Below are positions 7,155-13,218 of a DNA stretch of 18,581 nucleotides, piece after piece. The position numbers and the translations under genes were made by a program. The DNA comes from Nitrososphaerales archaeon (GTDB lineage Archaea; Thermoproteota; Nitrososphaeria; Nitrososphaerales; Gagatemarchaeaceae): NCBI GenBank assembly GCA_030039515.1, contig JASHVT010000075.1, positions 1 through 18,581 on the forward strand, in the 5' to 3' direction. Under the pieces are notes generated by a model. The model searched no databases, was not told the origin of the DNA, and saw only the letters and a list, made by a program, of their open reading frames with translations. Each line of letters starts with the position of its first letter. Within the stretch, counting starts at the first letter, position 1.

Positions 7155-7691
7155 ATGAGCAACAGGGGCTCAACCTACGTCGGCATAGTCGTGACGGTTC
7201 TGATAATCGCGGCGGTCTCGAGCATCGGATACTATCAGGTGGACGTGGCCCCTTCGTTCAAGACGACTTCCAGCACGACGACATCGTCGACGCAGACCTG
7301 CACCCCCTCGACGTGCCTCAACGTCACGATCGTGAGCGGGGCGTCAGGGCCGCCTACGTGCTACAATAGCTGCCCGACCAACTACCTCTACGGATACAGT
7401 CCGCTCAACATGACCGTCGTCATCGGGGTGAACGCGACGGTCACCTGGACGAACGATGACAACGCCGCCCACACCTCCACTTCGAACACGGGAGACCCGG
7501 CTTCGTGGGACAGCGGCTGCCTAGGCTCGGCCTGCTCGCCTGCCACGGGGTCCTTCACCTTCACATTCACTGTTCCGGGGACGTACTACTACCACTGCGA
7601 CTACCACCCGTGGATGGAGGGTGAGATCATAGTAGAAGCGGCGAGTAGCAGCTCTAGCTCGACTGTAAGCACCACCCAGACTCCCGGCTAG
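7155..7691 (+). CDS. Membrane-anchored blue copper protein (cupredoxin)
   Basis: A 178-residue type 1 copper protein. Residues 9-27 form an N-terminal hydrophobic anchor, followed by a Ser/Thr-rich linker (37-49) and a plastocyanin/amicyanin-like domain (about 55-161). Copper ligands are H106, then C148-x2-H151-x2-M154, the short loop typical of amicyanin. Four to six further Cys (49, 54, 69, 73, 122, 127) could form disulfides outside the cell. The C-terminus is again Ser/Thr-rich. The start at 7155 is preferred because it puts the basic residue and membrane helix at the N-terminus and leaves room for the TATA box. Divergent placement from the Rieske-cytochrome b operon suggests it accepts electrons from that complex; this is inference. 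Confidence 0.92.
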   Translation: MSNRGSTYVGIVVTVLIIAAVSSIGYYQVDVAPSFKTTSSTTTSSTQTCTPSTCLNVTIVSGASGPPTCYNSCPTNYLYGYSPLNMTVVIGVNATVTWTNDDNAAHTSTSNTGDPASWDSGCLGSACSPATGSFTFTFTVPGTYYYHCDYHPWMEGEIIVEAASSSSSSTVSTTQTPG

Positions 7692-7751
7692 ACTGCCAAC
7701 CGAAGGCCAAGCATAGGAACGCGTAGATATCAAGCGGATTTACTCCGGCCA

Positions 7752-9194
7752 TTGAAGTCTCTGCCTGAGACTGACCTGGAGGAGCTCTCATCCGATGCAG
7801 GCATAATCAAGGTCAGGCCCTCGAAGGCGCTCGTGGCGGAGACAGAGGGCGACGTAGAACGGGCAGTAGCTGAGGCGGTCTTCTCGGGCACCCCCCTCAC
7901 CGCGCGGGGAGGGGGGACCTCCATCCCCAGCCAGTCGGTGGGGGCCGGTGTCATACTGCTTCAGAGAAGCGAGGAACAGATCCTGCGAGGGAGTGGCAAC
8001 GTAGTCTGCCACCCCGCCACGGTGAAGGCGGACCTCAACTCCGAGCTCGCGACCTCCGGTCTTTGGGTGCCCGTCGATCCGTCGAGCTTCAGGAGCTGCA
8101 CTGTCGGAGGGATGGTCGCAAACAACTCTTCTGGTTTGAGGACGCCGAAATACGGCTCGACCATCGACTATGTCCTGAGACTCAGGGCCGTGCTGCCGAT
8201 GTCAGGATTGGTCGAAGTGAAGCCCGTGCAAGTTGACCAGGCGTCCTCGGCCGGCCCGGAGCTAGGGAGAGTCGCTGAACTTCTTCTCGAACACAGGAAG
8301 GAAATCGAGGAGGAGCGCCCCAACGTCACTAAGAACTCCTCCGGCTACCGGCTGGAGAGGGTCCTGCACGACGACGTGGTCGACTTCCCAAAGCTCTTTG
8401 TGGGGTCTGAAGGGACGCTCGGAATAGCTACAAAGATAGCCTTCCGAGTTCTGGAGAAGCCCAAAGAGAGGATCCTCCTGGTGGTCGAGGCCGAGCTCGA
8501 CGAGCTGGGGGAGGTCGTGCGTGAGTTCCGGAGAATGGAGCCCACAGCGGTGGAGTTGGTCGACAAGAAGGTCTTCAAGGAGGTCGGGCGAGAGCGCATG
8601 TTGGCGCGATACTCGCGCGCCAGCAAGGAATTCCTCGTCTTCTGCGAATTCGATGGGACGCACGCGCAGGTCACGTCCAAGATGGACGAAGTCGCGGCGT
8701 CGCCTGTGGGCCAGTACGACCCACTTGTAGTCGCCTCCCCTCTAGAAGTCGACGAAGCGTGGGGAGTGCGGAACGGAACTTTGAACCTCGCACAGGAGAT
8801 CAAGAGAGCGAACAGGATCCTCGTCCCCGGCGTCGAAGACCTAGTGGCGCCTCCCGAGAGGCTGAGCGACCTCGTCGCGCTCCTGAGGGACCAGTTCGAA
8901 AGAAGAGGCCTGACCTACATCACCTACGGGCACGCTGCAGACGCCAACCTGCACTCAAGGCCGCTCCTCGACCCGAACTCCAGGGCTGACATGGGAATTC
9001 TAGACGAGCTGATGCAGGAGTGCTTCGAGGCGGTCTGGAAGATGAAGGGCTCCATCACAGGCGAGCACGGGGACGGGATTCTGAGGTCGCGGTTCGTAGA
9101 GGGCCAGTATCCGAAGACCTATCACCTGATGAAGGAAATCAAACGGACACTCGACCCCAAGTGGGTCATGAACCCCGGCGTGAAGATCCGCTAG
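7752..9194 (+). CDS. FAD-linked D-2-hydroxyacid dehydrogenase (GlcD/D-lactate type)
   Basis: Flavoenzyme of the GlcD / D-lactate dehydrogenase / D-2-hydroxyglutarate dehydrogenase family, oxidising a D-2-hydroxyacid to the 2-oxoacid. The FAD-binding PCMH domain shows ARGGGTSIPSQSV (51-63), VGGMVANNSSG (118-128) and GSEGTLGI (218-225). The C-terminal cap has H394 and H401 in YGHAADANLH and E438-H439 in TGEHGDG, the likely metal and substrate site, ending in DPKWVMNPGVKI. Length (480 aa) is standard and there is no Fe-S domain. Start is TTG; the best TATA candidate (around 7724-7731) is weak. The 3' end overlaps the convergent DUF99 gene by 29 bp. Substrate and electron acceptor (quinone, ETF or other) cannot be read from the sequence. 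Confidence 0.92.
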   Translation: MKSLPETDLEELSSDAGIIKVRPSKALVAETEGDVERAVAEAVFSGTPLTARGGGTSIPSQSVGAGVILLQRSEEQILRGSGNVVCHPATVKADLNSELATSGLWVPVDPSSFRSCTVGGMVANNSSGLRTPKYGSTIDYVLRLRAVLPMSGLVEVKPVQVDQASSAGPELGRVAELLLEHRKEIEEERPNVTKNSSGYRLERVLHDDVVDFPKLFVGSEGTLGIATKIAFRVLEKPKERILLVVEAELDELGEVVREFRRMEPTAVELVDKKVFKEVGRERMLARYSRASKEFLVFCEFDGTHAQVTSKMDEVAASPVGQYDPLVVASPLEVDEAWGVRNGTLNLAQEIKRANRILVPGVEDLVAPPERLSDLVALLRDQFERRGLTYITYGHAADANLHSRPLLDPNSRADMGILDELMQECFEAVWKMKGSITGEHGDGILRSRFVEGQYPKTYHLMKEIKRTLDPKWVMNPGVKIR

Positions 9195-9753
9195 ATAGGA
9201 CCGCCCTCGCAAGAAGCCGCGCCACCCTGACGGGCTCCGGGATAGAGCCCTGGAGAGTGAACATCTCCAGGACTGAAGAGAGCTCGACGTCGGGGATGCC
9301 TGAGGTCCTTACGAAGAGGCTGCGCCCCGACCTCAGTCTCACCCTCCTTCTAGCCCCGAGGGCCCTGTAAGCGGTCAGCTTGCCTTCCGCGGCCCGAGGA
9401 AAGTGCTTCCTGATGGATTCCTCTATACCGCTCGTCTCCCTGTAGGTCAGGCACACGACGGGCAGCCTGGTCATTCGTGCGAGGAGGTCTACGTCGACGA
9501 TGTTGTATAGACTCAGTATCGCCCCCGACACCATGACCAAGTTGACGTCGTTTCTTCGGAGCCTGCTGTAAAGGCGCGCTATCGACTCCGTTGCATCATC
9601 CCCGCCCACCGAAGTCCTGCCGATGGCGAACCCGTCTATGACGAGGTCCCGGCGCATCACGACGCCCGCCAGAAAGGACCGTGCGCTGCCTTGCCTGAAG
9701 CTCTCAGCGACGCCGAGGACCCTGATTCCGGGCTTGTTCAGGTGGAGGCGCAA
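9166..9753 (-). CDS. DUF99/UPF0215 family protein
   Basis: A 195-residue archaeal protein of the DUF99 family, whose biochemical role is not established to my knowledge. Typical features are KPGIRVLGVAES at the N-terminus, GVVMRRDLVIDGFA (about 30-43), VGGDDATESIARL (about 49-61), VMVSGAILSLYNIVD (about 73-87) and LPVVCLTYRE (about 97-106). The family fold resembles nucleases of the EndoV type, but I see no proof of catalysis here. The C-terminal residues fall in the 29-bp overlap with the flavoprotein gene. Start is TTG, about 31 bp from the TATA-like core shared with the divergent PPC gene. Confidence 0.85.
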   Translation of the reverse strand: MRLHLNKPGIRVLGVAESFRQGSARSFLAGVVMRRDLVIDGFAIGRTSVGGDDATESIARLYSRLRRNDVNLVMVSGAILSLYNIVDVDLLARMTRLPVVCLTYRETSGIEESIRKHFPRAAEGKLTAYRALGARRRVRLRSGRSLFVRTSGIPDVELSSVLEMFTLQGSIPEPVRVARLLARAVLSSGSSRRGS

Positions 9754-9779
9754 TGGCCCTGTGCGGAGGGCTGTTCCAA

Positions 9780-9789
9780 CCTTTTAACC
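9780..9789. promoter_or_regulatory. TATA-like core shared by divergent DUF99 and PPC genes
   Basis: CCTTTTAACC is the only AT-rich core in the 57-bp gap between the two divergent starts. Read on the plus strand its centre is 26-27 bp before GTG 9811. Read on the minus strand (GGTTAAAAGG) it is about 31 bp before TTG 9753. Both distances fit leaderless archaeal transcription. Confidence 0.55.
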
Positions 9790-9810
9790 GTTGGAGTCGC
9801 TCCGGGTGAC

Positions 9811-10215
9811 GTGGCAAGGTTCTACAGCTTGAAGGCAGGAGAGGAGATCCCGGAGGCGATTCTGAAGATGGCGACCAAAGAGCGGATCAGGACGGCGGAG
9901 GTCAAAGCGATAGGGGGAGTGGACAGGCTGAGATTGGCCTACTTCAACCACGAGTCAAAGAAATACGAGGAACACGAGATGGAGGAGTTCATGGAGGTCG
10001 CAGGGCTGCTCGGTAACCTGACGCTGAAGGAAGGCAAACCCTTCCTCCACCTCCACGGGACATTCGGACGGCGTGACATGAGCGCGATCAGCGGGCACGT
10101 CGTATACGCGAGGATAATGCCACTGCTTGAAGCGACCATCACGCCCACCAGGAACAGGGCCCTAAGGAAGTTCGACGAAGAGACAGGCTTGAACCTGGTC
10201 TATAGGGTCAGCTGA
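9811..10215 (+). CDS. PPC/DUF296 domain protein
   Basis: A 134-residue single-domain PPC (DUF296) protein, a small trimeric fold found in archaea and bacteria and also in plant AT-hook proteins. The conserved His set is visible as HLHG (H80, H82) and SGH (H96), with the usual downstream strand LLEATIT. There is no AT-hook or other DNA-binding appendage, so the common label of DNA-binding protein is not directly supported. GTG 9811 is chosen because the domain begins there and the shared TATA-like core lies 26-27 bp upstream; the longer open frame from 9691 would run through that promoter. A stable hairpin begins directly after the stop codon. The cellular role is unknown. Confidence 0.85.
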   Translation: MARFYSLKAGEEIPEAILKMATKERIRTAEVKAIGGVDRLRLAYFNHESKKYEEHEMEEFMEVAGLLGNLTLKEGKPFLHLHGTFGRRDMSAISGHVVYARIMPLLEATITPTRNRALRKFDEETGLNLVYRVS

Positions 10216-10229
10216 GCTGGTTCGCCAGC
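10216..10229 (+). terminator. Hairpin directly after the PPC gene
   Basis: GCTGG-TTCG-CCAGC: a 5-bp stem with a UUCG tetraloop starting at the base after the TGA. It may end or stabilise the PPC mRNA. No T-run follows. The same bases also form the 6-bp-arm palindrome GTTCGC-CA-GCGAAC (10220-10233), so a protein site is an alternative. Confidence 0.4.
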
Positions 10230-10236
10230 GAACGAA

Positions 10237-10252
10237 GCGAGGCTCGGTCTAA
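10237..10252 (+). repeat. 16-bp direct repeat, left copy
   Basis: GCGAGGCTCGGTCTAA, matching 15 of 16 bases with 11244-11259. Both copies lie in non-coding DNA and flank the low-GC surface-protein gene. About 15-20 bp upstream of this copy is CTGGTTC; the same heptamer also precedes the right copy, at a longer distance. The rest of the gap 10216-10318 shows the hairpin after the PPC gene, GGAGAACCAG (10262-10271, inverted repeat of 11194-11203), and no ORF. Confidence 0.55.
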
Positions 10253-10318
10253 ACTGGCTGAGGAGAACCAGACATGGTAACAAGCGGTAAGTAACAGACC
10301 CTCGCAAGTCGTAGCTGC

Positions 10319-11140
10319 TTGGACCTGAAGAGTCAGGCTACCGCAGTAGGTCTATTGCTCATTCTCGCATCCTCCACAGCCGCAGTGAGGCCCGCCGATG
10401 CGGTCTGTGCTAACCTGCATTGGGGAGAGTGCGTCTTTTCGTGGGGAAACAACGACCCAAGCAACGTCGGTTGGCTGGTTCCTGCGAACACGACATTGTT
10501 CACGCCGTTCGTTACGAACGCCACCATAGCGGGGTGGGTAGAAGGGACGGTCACCATCTTCCCGTTCCAATATGCCTCGTCAACACGCACAGTTGTAGGT
10601 CTGTACGTGAACGGGACTCTCGTTGATACTGAAGCCGATTGGGTCGCTGGCGACGGTGGTCTCTGTACCGGAGGTGTGTGCGGATCAGTGCTGCTGAAGT
10701 CGTTGTCACCCGATTTCGCCGTCTTCTCTGACTACACGATGGAATTCGGTTTGTATCGCTCACTAAGCTCATCAATTCCATCGGGTTCCACCGTGACCCT
10801 CGCCTTCGAGGCTGACGAACCTCTGTGGGTCTCCGTCAGCAATCAGACCTCGAGTCCCACGTATGAAGAGTCATACAATTCGTACATGAGTCTTCCAACG
10901 AGTCTTGGGCAGGAGGGCTTACAGTCCCCTCATACAGTCGCAGCATGGGTAGATTCGCCCAACTCAAGCGCCCTCGGCGGATTCGTACGGCCTGTACTCT
11001 TTCAGTGGCTTCTATTGGGGCTGATTTGTCTAGTGCTCGTATTAGTTGCGGTCGTATCCATCGTCATCGTGACGGAAAGGCGTGCTAGCAAGAAAGTGGG
11101 CACCGGACCGCCATCCTTCATGGAGCCGTCAAGCTCCTAG
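10319..11140 (+). CDS. Orphan secreted protein with C-terminal membrane anchor
   Basis: A 273-residue protein I do not recognise. It has a signal peptide (K4, hydrophobic 7-22, likely cleavage after ADA at 28). A beta-rich outer domain (about 29-225) with many Asn-X-Ser/Thr sites follows, then a membrane helix at about 231-252 with a basic TERRASKK stop-transfer and a short cytoplasmic tail. Four Cys (30, 38, 116, 121) could form two disulfides. Its base composition is visibly lower in GC, with many more A/T-ending codons than neighbouring genes. It sits alone between non-coding stretches that share a 16-bp direct repeat. Start is TTG; GGTAAGTAAC about 30 bp upstream is only a weak TATA candidate. 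Recent acquisition or a fast-evolving surface protein are both possible. Confidence 0.75.
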   Translation: MDLKSQATAVGLLLILASSTAAVRPADAVCANLHWGECVFSWGNNDPSNVGWLVPANTTLFTPFVTNATIAGWVEGTVTIFPFQYASSTRTVVGLYVNGTLVDTEADWVAGDGGLCTGGVCGSVLLKSLSPDFAVFSDYTMEFGLYRSLSSSIPSGSTVTLAFEADEPLWVSVSNQTSSPTYEESYNSYMSLPTSLGQEGLQSPHTVAAWVDSPNSSALGGFVRPVLFQWLLLGLICLVLVLVAVVSIVIVTERRASKKVGTGPPSFMEPSSS

Positions 11141-11167
11141 GCTGAAGCTTCCCCCAAGCTGAGAGGC

Positions 11168-11183
11168 CCAAGAAGGTTCTTGG
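11168..11183. repeat. Perfect 16-bp palindrome CCAAGAAGGTTCTTGG
   Basis: Seven-base arms CCAAGAA and TTCTTGG around GG, 28 bp after the stop of the surface-protein gene. As RNA it forms a short hairpin; as DNA it resembles a dimer-binding site. There is no T-run, so terminator function is uncertain. Confidence 0.45.
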
Positions 11184-11184
11184 T

Positions 11185-11225
11185 AACTTCCGCCTGGTTC
11201 TCCCGGCGGTAACTATCTGGAAGTT
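11185..11225 (+). other. Bulged inverted repeat
   Basis: AACTTCC (11185-11191) pairs with GGAAGTT (11219-11225), extended inward by GCC (11192-11194) with GGC (11205-11207). An 11-nt bulge lies on the 3' side and the loop is 10 nt. It could be part of a transcript end or a small RNA; no promoter is evident. Confidence 0.35.
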
Positions 11226-11243
11226 CGGGGTCTTGATTCACTG

Positions 11244-11259
11244 GCGAGGCTCAGTCTAA
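11244..11259 (+). repeat. 16-bp direct repeat, right copy
   Basis: GCGAGGCTCAGTCTAA, 15/16 identical to 10237-10252. Together the two copies bracket the low-GC gene in a segment of about 1 kb. No integrase, transposase or terminal inverted repeat of an IS is present. Confidence 0.55.
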
Positions 11260-11267
11260 TGCCTTCC

Positions 11268-11323
11268 GGTCTTCAAGATGCGCCCGCGAGTTACGTCGCC
11301 CACGGCCGCGCATTATCTTGACC
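11268..11323. other. Long bulged stem in intergenic DNA
   Basis: GGTC/GACC, AAGAT/ATCTT and GCGC/GCGC pair in order between 11268-11283 and 11308-11323, with a 3-nt bulge on each side. This gives 13 base pairs around a GC-rich loop of about 24 nt. It lies 70 bp beyond the end of the minus-strand dehydrogenase gene and may belong to that gene's 3' untranslated region. Confidence 0.35.
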
Positions 11324-11393
11324 TAACCGTAACTCTGTAACATCACAGCCTCGTCACTCACCCATGTTCTCTTGCTTTAAGGCCTTGCGCGCA

Positions 11394-12335
11394 TCAACGA
11401 GGGACGCCGCTTAAGGGGATGTCGAGCACCGTGATGAGACCCGCCGGCGCCCTGGAAATCCGTTCCGCCGCATGGACCACCAACGCCACCGTCGCCGAGT
11501 CCCCGAACACGCCCCTTTCGAACCTTAGTTTGAGCGGCGGGTCCCCCTTCACTTCGACCACGTCGAAGTCCGCGGAGGTCGTCGTCATCTCGAGGTCGAG
11601 CCTTATCTGGCACTCCCCCGCCCTCCCTTCGGCGAACTGCCTCACTCCCATCACGTACTCCTCTGAGCCGAGCACCGGGAAGACCCCCTGTTTGATGTTG
11701 ACCAGCTCTTTCCCTAGGGAGAGCGCTATCAGCTGCGCGGACTCGACCAGCCCAACGTGCCCGAGCGCGCCACTCTCGAGCTCCTTCTCGAACTTAGGCC
11801 TCGTGAGGCCTACTCCAGTCTTCGCCTGGAGCTGGCGCCTCCTCCTGCTCACGTCTACCGACCTCACAACGTGGACGCTTGCGGGGTTCTTCGAAGCCGA
11901 GAGCACGGCTGCCGGGACGAGGTCCATCACGAAACCCGGGTTGACGCCGACGCCCACCACGCTCACGCCCTTCCCTCTGGCTGCTGTGTCGATCCTCTCT
12001 GCCGACGCCGCGTCCGCGTATTCTGGGAACGCCATCTCCTCCGAGGTAGTCACCACGTCGAGGCCGAGGTTGGCCGCTGCGATGAGGTCCGCCGCCATGT
12101 CCTTGATCCTCGACTTGGTGGCGAAGATCGCCACGTCAGCATCAAGGGGTTCGAGCTCGCCGACGGACCCTACCACCTGGACTCCTACAGGGAGGCCTGT
12201 CAACTCGGCGACCGTCCTCCCCCTCTTCTCCGGGTCGCTGTCTACGACCCCGACGATAGTGTGCGATCTTTCGACTAGATACTTGAGAATCTCAGTCCCG
12301 ATGGCGCCCATCCCGCACAGAACGACCTTCGTCAC
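11394..12335 (-). CDS. DapB/diaminopentanoate dehydrogenase-like NAD(P) oxidoreductase
   Basis: A 313-residue enzyme with an N-terminal Rossmann fold: VVLCGMGAIGTEILKYL (4-20) is the dinucleotide loop and D32 (VVDSD) ends the second strand. The C-terminal half carries VGVGVNPGFVMDLVP and a basic stretch SRRRRQLQAKTGVG, which resemble the catalytic domain of 2,4-diaminopentanoate dehydrogenase and related dihydrodipicolinate-reductase-like proteins. Likely an amino-acid or keto-acid dehydrogenase or reductase; the substrate cannot be assigned. The GTG start is supported by a TATA box 27 bp upstream that lies inside a 13-bp palindrome. The nuclease-like gene upstream is in the same direction, 46 bp away. 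Lysine pathway dapB is a less likely alternative, since no dap genes are nearby. Confidence 0.8.
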   Translation of the reverse strand: MTKVVLCGMGAIGTEILKYLVERSHTIVGVVDSDPEKRGRTVAELTGLPVGVQVVGSVGELEPLDADVAIFATKSRIKDMAADLIAAANLGLDVVTTSEEMAFPEYADAASAERIDTAARGKGVSVVGVGVNPGFVMDLVPAAVLSASKNPASVHVVRSVDVSRRRRQLQAKTGVGLTRPKFEKELESGALGHVGLVESAQLIALSLGKELVNIKQGVFPVLGSEEYVMGVRQFAEGRAGECQIRLDLEMTTTSADFDVVEVKGDPPLKLRFERGVFGDSATVALVVHAAERISRAPAGLITVLDIPLSGVPR

Positions 12336-12355
12336 AGACCCGCTGGAGCGGCGGG

Positions 12356-12368
12356 CCGTTATTAACGG
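12356..12368 (-). promoter_or_regulatory. Palindromic TATA box of the dehydrogenase gene
   Basis: CCGTTA-T-TAACGG, a perfect 6-1-6 palindrome whose centre (12362) is 27 bp before the GTG at 12335. On the minus strand TTAATAAC serves as the TATA element, implying a leaderless transcript. The surrounding symmetry could let a repressor cover the TATA box. Confidence 0.55.
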
Positions 12369-12381
12369 GTGCCGTGTCGAC

Positions 12382-12978
12382 CTAGCGCGTTTCGATGAGC
12401 TCTGAATAAGCCTCGATGGAGCCGAGGAAGCTCGTGAGAGACCGCACCGGGACGACCGGGACCCCTTCCACGAAGCTACCCTCAGGCTGAGAGAAGCTCA
12501 AGATGACGGAGACGACCGGCTTCGCCTCGGGCTTCGCCCTCCTGTAAAGGCCGCTCCTCCTCTTCTGGGCGCCCGCGAAGCTCGCAAGCGCCGAGGGAGA
12601 ATGGGCCCTCTCCCAGTGCTTGCAGTCTACGCTCAGCACGTGCGAAGGACCCGTAGCCACGATGTCTATCTGGACCCTGGGTTTCGTCAGCGTCACGTTC
12701 TCTTCGACGCCGTAGCCTGACCCCTGTAGGAGCCTGGCGCAGAACGACTCGAACTCCTTCCAGCCGAGGCGCTTCGCCACCGACTCGGGTGAGACCCCCA
12801 GGCTCATGGTCGCGATCGCCCTGGAGACCCGCGCGCCGTGCCCGGCTAAGAAGGGCCCCAACTCCCCTGCGACCTCCTCAAGAGCGCGTTCTGCCTGAGG
12901 GTAGGAGGACCTTCCGTCTATGAAGGCGAGCGCCTTCGACTCCGAGATCGTACGCTTCGAGCTCCTTGACGTTTTCAA
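12382..12978 (-). CDS. PD-(D/E)XK nuclease-like protein (Mrr-related)
   Basis: A protein of about 198 aa with a restriction-endonuclease-like core in its second half. The motif is GWKEFESFCARLLQGSGYGV (helix and first strand), then QIDIVA with an Asp, then SVDCKHW, giving D, D-x-K as the catalytic set. The spacing resembles Mrr/archaeal nuclease families. The N-terminal 75 residues are helical and not recognised. There is no methyltransferase or specificity partner, so a DNA repair or processing role is as likely as restriction. TTG 12978 is chosen because it lies about 29 bp from the TATA-like core shared with the divergent mini-gene; TTG 12990 gives a 202-aa version but would lie too close to the box. 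Nuclease activity is inferred, not shown. Confidence 0.75.
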   Translation of the reverse strand: MKTSRSSKRTISESKALAFIDGRSSYPQAERALEEVAGELGPFLAGHGARVSRAIATMSLGVSPESVAKRLGWKEFESFCARLLQGSGYGVEENVTLTKPRVQIDIVATGPSHVLSVDCKHWERAHSPSALASFAGAQKRRSGLYRRAKPEAKPVVSVILSFSQPEGSFVEGVPVVPVRSLTSFLGSIEAYSELIETR

Positions 12979-13002
12979 GTCTGGTGCCAACCGCGTCCAA
13001 CG

Positions 13003-13012
13003 CGTAAATAGA
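13003..13012. promoter_or_regulatory. TATA-like core shared by nuclease gene and mini-gene
   Basis: CGTAAATAGA: plus-strand centre is about 26 bp before TTG 13033. On the minus strand (CTATTTACG) it is about 29 bp before TTG 12978. It is the only AT-rich core in the gap. Confidence 0.55.
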
Positions 13013-13032
13013 TTGGCGGCCCAAAACGGACA

Positions 13033-13218
13033 TTGGACTCGGGGTCGTCGAAAATATTGGCCGCCGTCGTGCTCATCGTGGCTTCCATCACGCTCGACTT
13101 CACCTCGCGCGGCTCGCCCTTCGCGATAGGGCTGCTCATAGTCTCCTTCATCCTCGCGATCGCGGGCGCGTTCGTCGGGTTCAGGGGCCTCTTCGACTTC
13201 CTTTCGACCAGGTACTAG
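13033..13218 (+). CDS. Two-helix membrane mini-protein
   Basis: A 61-residue protein with two hydrophobic helices (about 7-22 and 31-48) joined by TSRGSP and a short tail FLSTRY. The family is not recognised. Support for a real gene comes from the TATA core 26 bp before the TTG start, the membrane-protein composition, and the stop codon that meets the convergent DppF stop exactly at CTAG. Function unknown. Confidence 0.6.
   Translation: MDSGSSKILAAVVLIVASITLDFTSRGSPFAIGLLIVSFILAIAGAFVGFRGLFDFLSTRY

Larger units (their letters stand above)
11141..11393. other. Structured 253-bp intergenic region between convergent genes
   Basis: No credible gene. It holds AGCTT-CCCCC-AAGCT (11146-11160), the palindrome at 11168-11183, a bulged stem at 11185-11225, the right copy of the 16-bp repeat at 11244-11259, and a long bulged stem at 11268-11323. 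GGTAACT occurs twice (11182-11188 and 11208-11214). It lies between two genes that end towards each other, so terminators are the simplest explanation for at least part of it. Confidence 0.5.

Noticed and set aside
4669..7691. Evidence for an ammonia-oxidising thaumarchaeon from the copper protein and bc complex
   Set aside because: Cupredoxins and Rieske/cytochrome b occur in many aerobic archaea, and no amo genes are present, so this identification is not supported.
9691..9810. N-terminal extension of the PPC protein from 9691
   Set aside because: It overlaps the DUF99 start and the shared TATA core, and adds residues not part of the PPC domain.
10216..11393. Insertion sequence or integrated element around the low-GC gene
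   Set aside because: No transposase, integrase, terminal inverted repeats or tRNA target were seen; only the direct repeats support mobility, so no mobile element is annotated.
11419..12405. Plus-strand frame of 328 codons opposite the dehydrogenase
   Set aside because: Ser/Thr/Pro-rich shadow frame. The minus-strand frame has a Rossmann motif and a well-placed promoter.
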